Part shown: in pieces, positions 16,190 through 24,447 of the stretch
How the letters are laid out: every line of letters starts with the position of its first letter
Position numbering within the stretch: position 1 is the first letter of the stretch
Source: DASWIP01 sp036397635
GTDB taxonomy: Bacteria; Actinomycetota; AC-67
Direction of reading: 5' to 3'
DNA length: 39,824 bases
Assembly (NCBI GenBank): GCA_036397635.1
Contig: DASWIP010000130.1
Span: forward strand, 1-39,824
Program-made: the position numbers and the translations under genes
The notes under the pieces: model-generated
Database searches by the model: none
What the model was told of the DNA's origin: nothing
The model's input: only the letters and a program-made list of their open reading frames with translations

Positions 16190-17481
16190 GAGCCCTCCTC
16201 CAGGCGGATCCGCAGCGCGCGCGCGTGCGCATCGAGCCCCTCGGCCTCGGCCAGCTCGATCAAGCTCGCGCCGACCTCGTCGAGGCCCGAGCGCCCGAAG
16301 CTGATCACAGCCGTGGCCTTGACGAAATGGCTGACCCGCAGCGGCGAGGCGAACCGCGCGCTGCCGGCCGTGGGGAGGACGTGATTGGTGCCGGCGACGT
16401 AGTCGCCCAGCGCGACGGGTGAGTACGCGCCTACGAACACCGCGCCGGCGTCGCGCACCTGCAGCAGGCGGTCCTCCGCGTCGGCGCAGATCAGCTCGAG
16501 GTGCTCGGGCGCGAACGAGTTCGCGACGGCCATCGCGTGATCGAGATCACGAACCAGGACGGCGCGCCCCTGCCCCCGCAGCGCCGACTCGATGTCGTCG
16601 CGCCGCGAGGCCGCGGGCACTTCCTTCTCGAGCGCGTCGCCGACCGCGCGCACCAGGTCCTCGGAGGGGGTGATCAGCAGCGCGGTCGCGAGCGGATCGT
16701 GCTCGGCCTGAGCGACCAGATCCGCGGCGACGAAGGCCGGGGGGGCCGTGGCGTCGGCGACGATCACGACCTCGGTTGGGCCGGCGAACGAATCCACCCC
16801 GACGTCGAGGGCGACCTCGTGTTTGGCCAGCGTGGTCCAGATGCTGCCCGGACCCACGATCACATCGACACGGCCGACCGTCTCGGTCCCGTACGCGAGC
16901 GCGGCGACCGCCTGCGCCCCGCCCATCGCGTAGACCTCGTCCACGCCGGCGATCGCGCATGCGGCGAGCGTCGCCGGGTGGATGCGTCCGTCCGCCGCCG
17001 GCGGCGAGCACACCACGACGCGCTCGACGCCGGCGATCCGCGCGGGGATCGCGGTCATCAGCACGCTGGAGGGCAGGGGCGCGCGCCCGCCGGGTGCGAG
17101 GCATCCGGCCGAGGCGACCGCGCGCGACTCCTCCCCCACCAGAGCGCCGTCGTTTCCGATGCGCCAGAACGGCGCGCGCTCCTCCGCGGCCTGACGCTCG
17201 TGGTAGGCGCGGATGCGCGCGGCGGCTTGCTCGATCGCGGCGGATAGCCGCTCGGGCGCCGCACCGCGTGCCGCTTCGACTTCGGACGCCGGCACCCGGA
17301 GGGCGAGCGGACGGACCCCGTAGCGCTCCTGCTGCTCGAGCACCGCGGCGTCGCCGCGATCACGCACATCGGCCACGATCCCCCGTACCGTCCCGCGCGC
17401 CGCCTCCCGATCGACGACTGCTCGGGGGAGCCGCGTCAGCGGGTCCCCGTCGGATCCGCGCAGGTCGACGACGGTCAGCAT
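16186..17481 (-). CDS. hisD: Histidinol dehydrogenase HisD
   Basis: Zinc enzyme that oxidises histidinol to histidine in two NAD-dependent steps. 431 residues, normal length. Motifs: GGRAPLPSSVLM, VGPGSIWTTLAKHEV, VDSFAGPTEVVIVAD, QAEHDP (zinc Gln/His) and SFAPEHLEL (catalytic Glu/His), GTNHVLPT near the C-terminus. The ATG at 17481 begins just 10 nt after a TAGGAT -10 box, so the message is nearly leaderless. First gene of the his-trp operon and divergent from the Lon-domain gene. Confidence 0.97.
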   Translation of the reverse strand: MLTVVDLRGSDGDPLTRLPRAVVDREAARGTVRGIVADVRDRGDAAVLEQQERYGVRPLALRVPASEVEAARGAAPERLSAAIEQAAARIRAYHERQAAEERAPFWRIGNDGALVGEESRAVASAGCLAPGGRAPLPSSVLMTAIPARIAGVERVVVCSPPAADGRIHPATLAACAIAGVDEVYAMGGAQAVAALAYGTETVGRVDVIVGPGSIWTTLAKHEVALDVGVDSFAGPTEVVIVADATAPPAFVAADLVAQAEHDPLATALLITPSEDLVRAVGDALEKEVPAASRRDDIESALRGQGRAVLVRDLDHAMAVANSFAPEHLELICADAEDRLLQVRDAGAVFVGAYSPVALGDYVAGTNHVLPTAGSARFASPLRVSHFVKATAVISFGRSGLDEVGASLIELAEAEGLDAHARALRIRLEEGS

Positions 17482-17491
17482 GGGTCGCCGT

Positions 17492-17497
17492 ATCCTA
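17492..17497 (-). promoter_or_regulatory. -10 box of the his-trp operon, near-leaderless
   Basis: TAGGAT on the minus strand, ending 10 nt before the hisD ATG, which puts the expected transcript start within a few bases of the codon. No -35 is clear, as is common for TANNNT leaderless promoters. No attenuator or T-box fits in the 62-bp divergent gap. Confidence 0.5.
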
Positions 17498-17531
17498 GCC
17501 CAGCCTCTCTCCACTCCCGACCGGCTTTCCC

Positions 17532-17537
17532 TATCAT
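17532..17537 (+). promoter_or_regulatory. -10 box of the Lon-domain gene, leaderless
   Basis: TATCAT ends 6 nt before the ATG at 17544, so transcription would start at or next to the A of the start codon. No ribosome binding site is present. Shares the 62-bp gap with the divergent his promoter. Confidence 0.5.
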
Positions 17538-17543
17538 TCAGGC

Positions 17544-18185
17544 ATGCCGACGCCTTTGTTCCCCCTGCACATGGTCCTGTTCCCGGGCGCCACGCTGCCC
17601 CTCCACGTCTTCGAGCTGCGATACCGCTTGATGATGGATCAGGTCCTCGAGGGCGACCGGCGGTTCGTGGTCGCCGCGATCCGGCAAGGCATGGAGGTCG
17701 GCGGACCCGCCGAGGTCTACGGCACCGCGACACTCGCCCAGATCGAGCAGGTGCAGCGTTCGGAAGAGGGCCGGATGGCCATCGTGGTCCGGGGCATCAA
17801 GCGCGTGCGGGTCGTCACCCGGCTGCCCGACGATCCGTTCCCCGCCGCCGAGGTAGAGCCGCTCTCCGAGCAGCTGGGCCTGGACGCCGACCGCGCGATG
17901 ACACGCGCGCGCGCGGCGGTGCATCGCTACCTCAGCGCCGTGGCCAAGCTCCGCGGGACCGAGGTCACCGCGCCGGCGCTCGGCGAGGACGACGCGATCA
18001 ATGTCTCGTTCGTCCTGGCCGAGGTGCTGCACATCGACCTGCCGGACCGGCAGCGACTGTTGGAAGCCCCCGACGCGGCGGCGCGCTTGTCGCTCGTCGA
18101 GCAGCTCGCGCGCGACGAGGCGCGACTCCTGGACATGGTGGGACCATCGGTGGGGCGTCCGACCGACAGCATCTCGCTCAACTGA
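17544..18185 (+). CDS. Lon N-terminal substrate-binding domain protein
   Basis: 213 residues, made only of the Lon-type N-terminal domain (PF02190 as I recognise it): FPLHMVLFPGATLPLHVFELRYR at the start, a beta region with VYGTATLAQIEQVQRSEEGRM and VRGIKRVRV, then a helical bundle ending LPDRQRLLEAPDAAARLSLV. The AAA+ and protease domains of Lon are absent, as in the stand-alone proteins of this family in many bacteria. It may bind unfolded or specific proteins; the job is unknown. Monocistronic, leaderless, and convergent with the small HTH gene 37 bp away. Confidence 0.9.
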   Translation: MPTPLFPLHMVLFPGATLPLHVFELRYRLMMDQVLEGDRRFVVAAIRQGMEVGGPAEVYGTATLAQIEQVQRSEEGRMAIVVRGIKRVRVVTRLPDDPFPAAEVEPLSEQLGLDADRAMTRARAAVHRYLSAVAKLRGTEVTAPALGEDDAINVSFVLAEVLHIDLPDRQRLLEAPDAAARLSLVEQLARDEARLLDMVGPSVGRPTDSISLN

Positions 18186-18222
18186 GCAGCTGTCCGCGCG
18201 CCCTGCCTACCCGCCCGCGCGC

Positions 18223-18750
18223 TTACATGTCGGCGACGCCGACGTCGGCGCCGCGCGCGCGGATCCCTTCGATCGTGGAGCGGAACAGCGCCTCGAGATC
18301 GTCGGCGAGGCGCTGCAGGTCCGCGACCTCGCTGCGCGCCTCGTCGTCCTCCTCGCCCTTCCCCACGCGCTTGACCGTCTCGGACAGCAACTGCGCGCGC
18401 AGGCCCGCCGACATGGCGACCTCCTGCAGCTCCTGGAGCGTGATACGGAGCAGCCACCGCACGCGCCGGTCCTGGAACCGCTTCTCGACCGGCTTGGCCT
18501 CCGCGTCACGCTTCGCCTCGGGCATCTGGATCTCTCCGGCGAAGTGATCGCGCACGAACTTCTCGAACCGTTCGCCCTTGGGGATGCCGAGCTTTCGGCG
18601 GATCGCTTGCTTGTGGCTCTCGAGCGTGCCGGCGGCGATCCCCAGCGCCTCACACGCTTCAGACTGGGGAACGCCTTCGATCGCGAGCGCGATGACGCGC
18701 CATTCCTGCGCGGTGATCCTCGATGCGCGGCCGGCGATATCCGGGTCCAT
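18223..18750 (-). CDS. LuxR-type HTH protein with helical C-terminus, downstream of dnaE
   Basis: 175 residues. The N-terminal 12-65 is a LuxR/GerE-like helix-turn-helix (ITAQEWRVIALAIEGV, QSEACEALGIAAGTLESHKQ, AIRRKLGI); sigma-region-4-like is an alternative reading. The remaining 66-175 is charged and helical, with a likely coiled coil near LQELQEVAMSAGLRAQLLSE and LQRLADDLEALFRS. No receiver or ligand-binding domain is present, and the HTH is at the unusual N-terminal end. The ATG is 8 bp after the dnaE stop, with AGGGGGAGC as ribosome binding site, so it is co-transcribed with dnaE. Targets unknown. Confidence 0.82.
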   Translation of the reverse strand: MDPDIAGRASRITAQEWRVIALAIEGVPQSEACEALGIAAGTLESHKQAIRRKLGIPKGERFEKFVRDHFAGEIQMPEAKRDAEAKPVEKRFQDRRVRWLLRITLQELQEVAMSAGLRAQLLSETVKRVGKGEEDDEARSEVADLQRLADDLEALFRSTIEGIRARGADVGVADM

Positions 18751-18758
18751 TGCTCCCC

Positions 18759-21700
18759 CTAGAGCTCGAAGGCCTTCGGGCCCAACAGCGTCTTGAGTTC
18801 AGCGTACAACCCGTCGCGGCGCTCCACGGCGAAGCGGTGCGGCAGTCGGAGCGTCTTGGGCTGACCGCCGTTGGAGGTCAGGCGCAGATGAACCGGCGTG
18901 CGACCCGGATGGGACTCCAGAACCCCCTTCAGCCGATCGACCAAGGCCGGCGTGCACCGCTCGGCCGGCATCTGAAGGATCAAGGGGTTGCCACCCCCCT
19001 CAAGGTTCGGGTAGCTCACCTCGTGGGCCACGATCTTGGCCTGGTCGTCGCGCCGGTCGACCTTGCCCCGCACGCAGACGATCGCATCGGGGGTCAGGAC
19101 GCTCTGCGCGTTCACGTAGGCGCTCGGGAAGACGACCACCTCGATCGCGCCCGAGAGATCCTCGAGCCAGAACACCGCCATCGGCTCGCCTTTGCGAGTG
19201 AACTTCTTCTGGAGCCTCGTCACCAGGCCGGCGAGGTTGACGGGATGTCCCTCTCGCATCCCTTCGACGTCGGGGATCTGCGCGTCGGTGCTCGCGCGCA
19301 GCGCCGCCTCCACGCCAAGCAGCGGGTGATCCGACACGTACACGCCGAGCATCTCCTTCTCGGCCGCGAGCAGCTCGGTCTTGGGGATCTCGAGGCCGGG
19401 CAGGATGGTCATGTCGACCTGCGCGATCTCGGTCCCTCCGAATAACGAGAACTGGCCCTGCTCCTCGGCGCGCGCGCGCCCGACCGCGGCGTCGACCACC
19501 GTGGCGACCGCCTCGGCGAGCACGACGCCCTTCTCGACATCCCGCTGGAGCAGCGTCGAGCGCGCGATGTCCAGCAGATCGAAGGCGCCGGCTTTGGCGA
19601 CGGACTCGATGACCCGGCGGTTGAGCACGATCGGATCGACCTTGCTGATGAAATCCTGGAAATCGGCGAACGGCCCCTTCTCGGTGCGCGCGCGGATGAT
19701 GCGCTCGACCACGTTCTCCCCGACGTTGCGCACCGCGGAGAGCCCGTAGCGGATCGTGCCGCCGGCGGTCGGGGTGAAGTCCGAGTCGCTCACGTTGACG
19801 TCGGGCGGCTCGACGGTGATCCCGAGCCGGCGACATTCCGCGAGGTACAGCGCCGACCGGTCCTGGTTGCCCTTCACGCTGGTGAGCAGGGCGGCCAGGT
19901 AGTCGACGGGATGCTTGGCCTTCAGGTACGCGGTCTGGTACGCGACGTAGGCGTACCCGCAGCTATGACTCTTGTTGAAACCGTAGCCGGAGAAGTGGTC
20001 GATCATCTCCCACAGCTTCTCGGCGAGGTCCTTGTCGTACCCCTTCTCCTGACAGCCCGCGACGAACTTCTCGCGATGCGCGCGCATCACGGTCGCGATC
20101 TTCTTGCCCATCGCCTTGCGGAGACTGTCCGCCTCGGCCATCGTGAAGCCGGCCATGTCGGAAGCAACCCGCAAGACCTGCTCCTGGTACAGGATCACAC
20201 CGTAGGTATCCCGAAGGATGGGTTCCAGGTCGGGGTGCGGATAGCTGACCTTCGACAGCCCGTGCTTACGCGCCGCGTACTCGCGATGCATCCCCTCGCC
20301 CAGCGGACCCGGACGATACAGTGCGACCAGCGCCATCACATCGTCGAAGCGGTCCGGCTGGAGTCGCTTCACCAGCTCGCGCATCCCCGCCGATTCGAGC
20401 TGGAACACGCCGATCGTGTCGCCGCGGGTAAGCATCGCGTAGGTGTCCGCGTCGTCCAGCGGCACGGCGTCGATGTCCAGCTCGACGCCGCGGCGGCGCA
20501 GATGCTCGAGTGTGTCGGTGATCACGGTGAGGTTGCGCAGGCCGAGGAAGTCCATCTTCAGCAGCCCGAGCCGCTCGACCGCGTGCATCTCGTACTGGGT
20601 GACGATGCCGCCGGTGTCGTCGTCGGCGCGCCGCAGCGGCACGTACTCGACCAGCGGACGGTCCGAGATCACGACGCCGGCGGCGTGCACCGAGACCTGA
20701 CGCCGAAGGCCCTCGAGGCCGCGCGCGATGTCCAGTACACGCTGCGCGTCGGGATCGATCTGATAGGCGCTGCGCAGGTCGGCGGCTTGGGCGTACGCGT
20801 CGTTCTTTCCGGGGTCCGGCCATGCGAACTTCTTGTCGAAGCACGCGGCGAGGGGCGGGTCCTTGCCGAGGATCGACGGTGGATACATCTTCGCGAGCCG
20901 GTCCCCGACCTGGTACGGGTAGCCCAGCACGCGCGCGGCGTCGCGGATCGATTGCTTGCCTTTGATCGTGGCGAAGGTCACGATCTGCGCGACCCGATCC
21001 TCGCCGTACCGCCGCGAGGCGTACGCGATCACCTCGCCGCGCCGGCGCTCGTCGAAGTCCATGTCGATGTCGGGCATCTCCTTGCGGCCGGGGTTCAAGA
21101 ACCGCTCGAAGATCAACCCCCAGCGCATCGGGTCGATGTCAACGATGCCCAGGCAATAGGAAACGACCGACCCGGCGGCGCTGCCTCGTCCGGGTCCGAC
21201 GCGGATCCCGTTCGCGCGCGCGAAGTCGATCAGGTCGGCGACGATCAGGAAGTATTCGGTGAACCCCATCTCGGTGATCACCGAAAGCTCGTGGTCGATG
21301 CGTTGCCCGACGTCCTCGGGCAACGGATCCCCGTAACGCGTGCGCGCCCCATCGAGCGTCAGCCGCCGCAGGTACGGCTCGGTCGCCTCGCCCGAGGGCG
21401 GATCGAACCGCGGCAGGCGATGGACCCCGAACTCCAGGGTCACACCGCAGCGTTCGGCGATCGCCAGGGTGTTGTCGCACGCCTCGGGATGGTCGGCGAA
21501 CAGCGCGCGCATCTCCTCGGGGCTCTTGAGATAGAACTCCTCGGCGTCGAACTTGAACCGTCCGGGCTCGTTGATGGTCGAACCGGTCTGGATGCACAAC
21601 AGTACGTCGTGCGTGGGAGCGTCCTCGCGCCGCACGTAGTGCAGGTCGTTGGTCGCGAGCAGCGGAGCCCCGGTGCGGCGCGAGATGTCGATCAGCGCAT

Positions 21701-22265
21701 CGAAGACCTTCCGCTGGTCCTCCAGACCGTGATCTTGCAGCTCGACGTAGAAGTTATCCGGCCCGAAGATCTCGCGGTACTCCCCGACCACCCGCATCGC
21801 CTGCTCGGTCTGCTCCGCCATGATCAGCTGGCACACCTCGCCGGCCAGGCAGCCGCTGGTCGCGACGATCCCTCGGGCATGCCGGGCGAGCAGCTCCTTG
21901 TCCACGCGCGGGCGGTAGTAGTAGCCCTCGAGGTGCGCGGCCGAGACCAGCTTGAGCAGGTTCTGGTAGCCCTCGTCGGTGACGGCGAGCGCGGTCATGT
22001 GATGGTTGCCGTCCTTCTCGCGCGCGGACTTGTCCAAGCGCGAGCGCGTCGCCACGTACAGCTCGGATCCGAGGATCGGCTTCACGCCGTGCTCGGCGCC
22101 GGCTTGGTAGAAGTCGACCGCGCCGTACATGACGCCGTGGTCGGTGATCGCCAAGGCGGGCATCCCCATCCGCGCGGCCTGCTCGAACACATCGTCGACA
22201 CGACTGGCCCCGTCCAGCATCGAGTACTCGGTGTGGACGTGCAGGTGGACGAAGGTGTCAGGCAC
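18759..22265 (-). CDS. dnaE: DNA polymerase III alpha subunit DnaE
   Basis: Replicative DNA polymerase, 1168 residues. An N-terminal PHP domain with its metal ligands intact (HLHVHTEYSMLDG, ITDHGVMYG, GNHHMTALA, SGCLAGE, ATNDLHYV) suggests an active PHP proofreading exonuclease, as in mycobacterial DnaE1. The polymerase core follows (RVGPGRGSAAGS, and PDIDMDFDERRRGEVI with the catalytic Asp pair), then the fingers with GYGFNKSHS, the helix-hairpin-helix region, and an OB domain (VNLAGLVTRLQKKFTRKGEP). Length and the intact PHP fit the DnaE1 type. GTG start with GGGGAG upstream. It has its own sigma-70-like promoter carrying a perfect palindrome. Confidence 0.98.
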   Translation of the reverse strand: MPDTFVHLHVHTEYSMLDGASRVDDVFEQAARMGMPALAITDHGVMYGAVDFYQAGAEHGVKPILGSELYVATRSRLDKSAREKDGNHHMTALAVTDEGYQNLLKLVSAAHLEGYYYRPRVDKELLARHARGIVATSGCLAGEVCQLIMAEQTEQAMRVVGEYREIFGPDNFYVELQDHGLEDQRKVFDALIDISRRTGAPLLATNDLHYVRREDAPTHDVLLCIQTGSTINEPGRFKFDAEEFYLKSPEEMRALFADHPEACDNTLAIAERCGVTLEFGVHRLPRFDPPSGEATEPYLRRLTLDGARTRYGDPLPEDVGQRIDHELSVITEMGFTEYFLIVADLIDFARANGIRVGPGRGSAAGSVVSYCLGIVDIDPMRWGLIFERFLNPGRKEMPDIDMDFDERRRGEVIAYASRRYGEDRVAQIVTFATIKGKQSIRDAARVLGYPYQVGDRLAKMYPPSILGKDPPLAACFDKKFAWPDPGKNDAYAQAADLRSAYQIDPDAQRVLDIARGLEGLRRQVSVHAAGVVISDRPLVEYVPLRRADDDTGGIVTQYEMHAVERLGLLKMDFLGLRNLTVITDTLEHLRRRGVELDIDAVPLDDADTYAMLTRGDTIGVFQLESAGMRELVKRLQPDRFDDVMALVALYRPGPLGEGMHREYAARKHGLSKVSYPHPDLEPILRDTYGVILYQEQVLRVASDMAGFTMAEADSLRKAMGKKIATVMRAHREKFVAGCQEKGYDKDLAEKLWEMIDHFSGYGFNKSHSCGYAYVAYQTAYLKAKHPVDYLAALLTSVKGNQDRSALYLAECRRLGITVEPPDVNVSDSDFTPTAGGTIRYGLSAVRNVGENVVERIIRARTEKGPFADFQDFISKVDPIVLNRRVIESVAKAGAFDLLDIARSTLLQRDVEKGVVLAEAVATVVDAAVGRARAEEQGQFSLFGGTEIAQVDMTILPGLEIPKTELLAAEKEMLGVYVSDHPLLGVEAALRASTDAQIPDVEGMREGHPVNLAGLVTRLQKKFTRKGEPMAVFWLEDLSGAIEVVVFPSAYVNAQSVLTPDAIVCVRGKVDRRDDQAKIVAHEVSYPNLEGGGNPLILQMPAERCTPALVDRLKGVLESHPGRTPVHLRLTSNGGQPKTLRLPHRFAVERRDGLYAELKTLLGPKAFEL

Positions 22266-22306
22266 AGCACATATCTCCCCGGCCGCACGGGGAAGGGAGG
22301 CCGACT

Positions 22307-22328
22307 CGAATCACATGGATGTGATTCG
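22307..22328. promoter_or_regulatory. Perfect 22-bp palindrome on the dnaE promoter (operator candidate)
   Basis: Two 10-base arms, CGAATCACAT and its exact complement, separated by GG. It begins one base downstream of the dnaE -10 box and so covers the transcript start. The position is that of a repressor operator. The outer CGAA/TTCG is reminiscent of LexA boxes but the core is different. It could also form a hairpin in RNA, but has no T-tract. Confidence 0.65.
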
Positions 22329-22329
22329 G

Positions 22330-22358
22330 ATTCTAGCGCCGGACGGGGGCGGTCTCAA
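22330..22358 (-). promoter_or_regulatory. Sigma-70-like promoter of dnaE
   Basis: Minus-strand TTGAGA (22353-22358), 17-bp spacer, TAGAAT (22330-22335). The -35 overlaps the stop of the methyltransferase gene, so dnaE can be transcribed separately from the lspA-rluD-methyltransferase genes. Leader about 58 nt. Confidence 0.7.
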
Positions 22359-22996
22359 GGGCCCATCCCAGGCCGGCCTGCGCGCCCCAGCACGTGTGGC
22401 GCCGCCGGGTTGGCGAAGCGCGGCCCCAGGTCGAATCGCCTGACCTGCAGCGGGACGAATCCGGCATCCTCGATCGCCCGCGGCGTGTCTCTGGCGGTGT
22501 GACAGCCACCGGCGAGGAGCGGCCAGACGACGTCCACCCCTCGCTGGAAGCGCGCCTGGGCCGGGGTCTCGGCGCGCACATGCTCGTAGAAGCGCAGCTC
22601 GCCGCCCGGGCGGATCACGCGGTGCAGCTCGGCGAGCGCCGCCCGCTGGTCGAGCACCGAGCACAGAGCCAACGAAACCACGCCGGCGTCCACGGAGGCG
22701 TCGTCGAGCGGGAGCCGCTCGGCGACGCCGGCCAACACCGCGACCGCAACCGGCGCGCGCGCGGCGGCCTCCACGGCCTGACCGCGCAGGTATGGTTCCG
22801 GCTCGATCGCGATCAGCTTCGTGACACCTGCGGGAAGGTGCGCGAAGTTCATCCCGTTCCCGGCACCCACCTCGAGGACAAGGCCGGCTAGATCGTCGAG
22901 CAGCTCGTCGCGATGCCCCGCGATCTCGGTCCGTTCCATCGCGCGACTCAGCCTGGTGTAGAACCGGGCGAAGATCGGGTGGTGGGACGCCTTCAT
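22355..22996 (-). CDS. Class I SAM methyltransferase (UbiE/METTL7-like)
   Basis: 213 residues. Motif I LVLEVGAGNGMNF (39-51), IAIEPEPYLRG (motif II), LPLDDASVDAGVVSLALCSVLDQ (post I) and HRVIRPGGELRFYEHV (motif III) give a Rossmann methyltransferase of the UbiE-like group with a membrane- or lipid-substrate flavour, as in METTL7 relatives. The ATG overlaps the rluD stop by 4 bp (ATGA), so the genes are coupled. A link to rRNA modification is not implied by the sequence. Substrate unknown. Confidence 0.88.
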   Translation of the reverse strand: MKASHHPIFARFYTRLSRAMERTEIAGHRDELLDDLAGLVLEVGAGNGMNFAHLPAGVTKLIAIEPEPYLRGQAVEAAARAPVAVAVLAGVAERLPLDDASVDAGVVSLALCSVLDQRAALAELHRVIRPGGELRFYEHVRAETPAQARFQRGVDVVWPLLAGGCHTARDTPRAIEDAGFVPLQVRRFDLGPRFANPAAPHVLGRAGRPGMGP

Positions 22997-23925
22997 GGCT
23001 CCATCATGCCTCCACCGCTCGCGCGCGCGACGGCCAGCGCACGTTCGAGCTCCGAAGGGAGCGGCTCGCTCAAGTCGATGGTCTCGCCGGTGACCGGGTG
23101 GGCGAACACCAGACGCGTGGCATGGAGGAACGGCCGCTTCAGATCCAGCCGATCGGCGAGCTGCCGGTCGCGCCCGTAGACGTCGTCCCCCACGACGGCG
23201 TGTCCGCTCGCTGCGAGATGCACGCGGATCTGGTGGGTCCGGCCCGTCTCGGGCCGCGCCTCGACAAAGGTGGCCTCGGCGAGCCGTTGCATCACCATGA
23301 TGCGTGTGATCGCCTCGCGGCCGCCGGCGACGACGGCCATCTTCTTGCGCTGGCGGGTCGAACGGCCGATCGGAGCATCGATCGTCATCGTGTCCGGCTC
23401 GATCACTCCCTCGGCGAGCGCGAGGTAGACGCGAGTGATCCGCCGGCGAGCCATGGCGCGCACGAGCGCCGCGTGCGCGTCCTCGGACTTGGCGACGATC
23501 ATCAACCCGCTGGTCCCTGCGTCGAGCCGATGCACGATGCCCGGCCGATCCGACGCACCGCCGGCCGGCAAGCCCGACCTGGCGAGCAGCGCATTGACCA
23601 GGGTCCCCGACCGGTGCCCCGGCGCAGGATGCACGACCAAGCCGGCCGGCTTCGCCACCACGAGCAGCGCGTCGTCCTCGTGCACGACCCTCAGCGGGAT
23701 CTCTTCTGCCTGCGGCGGCCCCGGCTCGTCGGGCACGACCGCCAGGATCCGCATCCCCGGCCGCACCCGCAACGACTTCGGCGCCGGCCGGCCGTCGGCC
23801 CGGACGGCGCCGGCGGCGATCAGGCGTGCCGCGTGCGCGCGGCTGATGCCGGCGCGCGCGGCGAGCACCGCATCGAGCCTGCCCTCGTCGCCTCCGTCGG
23901 CGATGAACTCAACCTCGCGCGGCAC
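22993..23925 (-). CDS. rluD: RluA-family pseudouridine synthase (RluD type)
   Basis: Isomerises uridines in 23S rRNA. 310 residues: N-terminal S4 domain (about 15-62, RLDAVLAARAGISRAHAARL) and the catalytic domain with GIVHRLDAGTSGLMIVAK, where Asp135 is the nucleophile, plus RPETGRTHQIRVHLA. The S4-plus-catalytic layout and length match RluD. GTG start at 23925; it overlaps the lspA 3' end by 17 bp. Adjacent to lspA in the same order as in many bacteria. Confidence 0.95.
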   Translation of the reverse strand: MPREVEFIADGGDEGRLDAVLAARAGISRAHAARLIAAGAVRADGRPAPKSLRVRPGMRILAVVPDEPGPPQAEEIPLRVVHEDDALLVVAKPAGLVVHPAPGHRSGTLVNALLARSGLPAGGASDRPGIVHRLDAGTSGLMIVAKSEDAHAALVRAMARRRITRVYLALAEGVIEPDTMTIDAPIGRSTRQRKKMAVVAGGREAITRIMVMQRLAEATFVEARPETGRTHQIRVHLAASGHAVVGDDVYGRDRQLADRLDLKRPFLHATRLVFAHPVTGETIDLSEPLPSELERALAVARASGGGMMEP

Positions 23926-24382
23926 GAGCCCGTCGCTCCTGAGCGTATTGCGCGAGGATCAGCAGGATCGCGCCGACGACCACCGCGGCATCGGCGACAT
24001 TGAACACCGGCCACACTCGCAGGTCCACGAAATCGATCACGTGGCCCCGGAAGACGCCCGGCGGCCGGAACACGCGATCCGTGAGATTGCCTACCGCCCC
24101 GCCGAGGACGAGACCCAGCGCCACTGCGTGGGTCCGGTCGGGCACCCTGCGCGCGTACACGAGGATGCCGACCGCGATCGCCGAAGCCAGGATGGTGAAA
24201 GCGACCGGGAAATCGGTGAACAGGCCGAAGGCGGCTCCCGGGTTGCGCTGGAACGTCCAATGGAGCACGCCGTCGATGACCGGGATCGTCTGGCCCTCGA
24301 GCATGGAGGCGACCACGATGACCTTCGTCGCCTGATCGAGGGCGAGCACGATGCCGGCGACGAGGATGAGCAGACCCACCAT
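23909..24382 (-). CDS. lspA: Lipoprotein signal peptidase LspA
   Basis: Membrane aspartic peptidase that removes signal peptides of prolipoproteins such as the two in this window. 157 residues, four TM helices. Catalytic Asp102 (GGAVGNLTDR) and Asp131 (FNVADAAV) are present, with the family DQATK and RNPGAAFG motifs. The frame is open upstream to 24541, but the start at 24382 begins at the first TM helix and fits the family length. It precedes rluD, with a 17-bp overlap. Confidence 0.96.
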   Translation of the reverse strand: MVGLLILVAGIVLALDQATKVIVVASMLEGQTIPVIDGVLHWTFQRNPGAAFGLFTDFPVAFTILASAIAVGILVYARRVPDRTHAVALGLVLGGAVGNLTDRVFRPPGVFRGHVIDFVDLRVWPVFNVADAAVVVGAILLILAQYAQERRARAARG

Positions 24383-24447
24383 GGGAACCAGAACCCTATC
24401 GCCGGTCCGTCCGCCGTGGAGCGATGGGACGAACCGTCGCCCCCGGG

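Noticed and set aside
19911..22502. Long plus-strand open frame of 863 codons
   Set aside because: Lies antisense to dnaE; such long frames arise in high-GC codon use and the translation has no family features.
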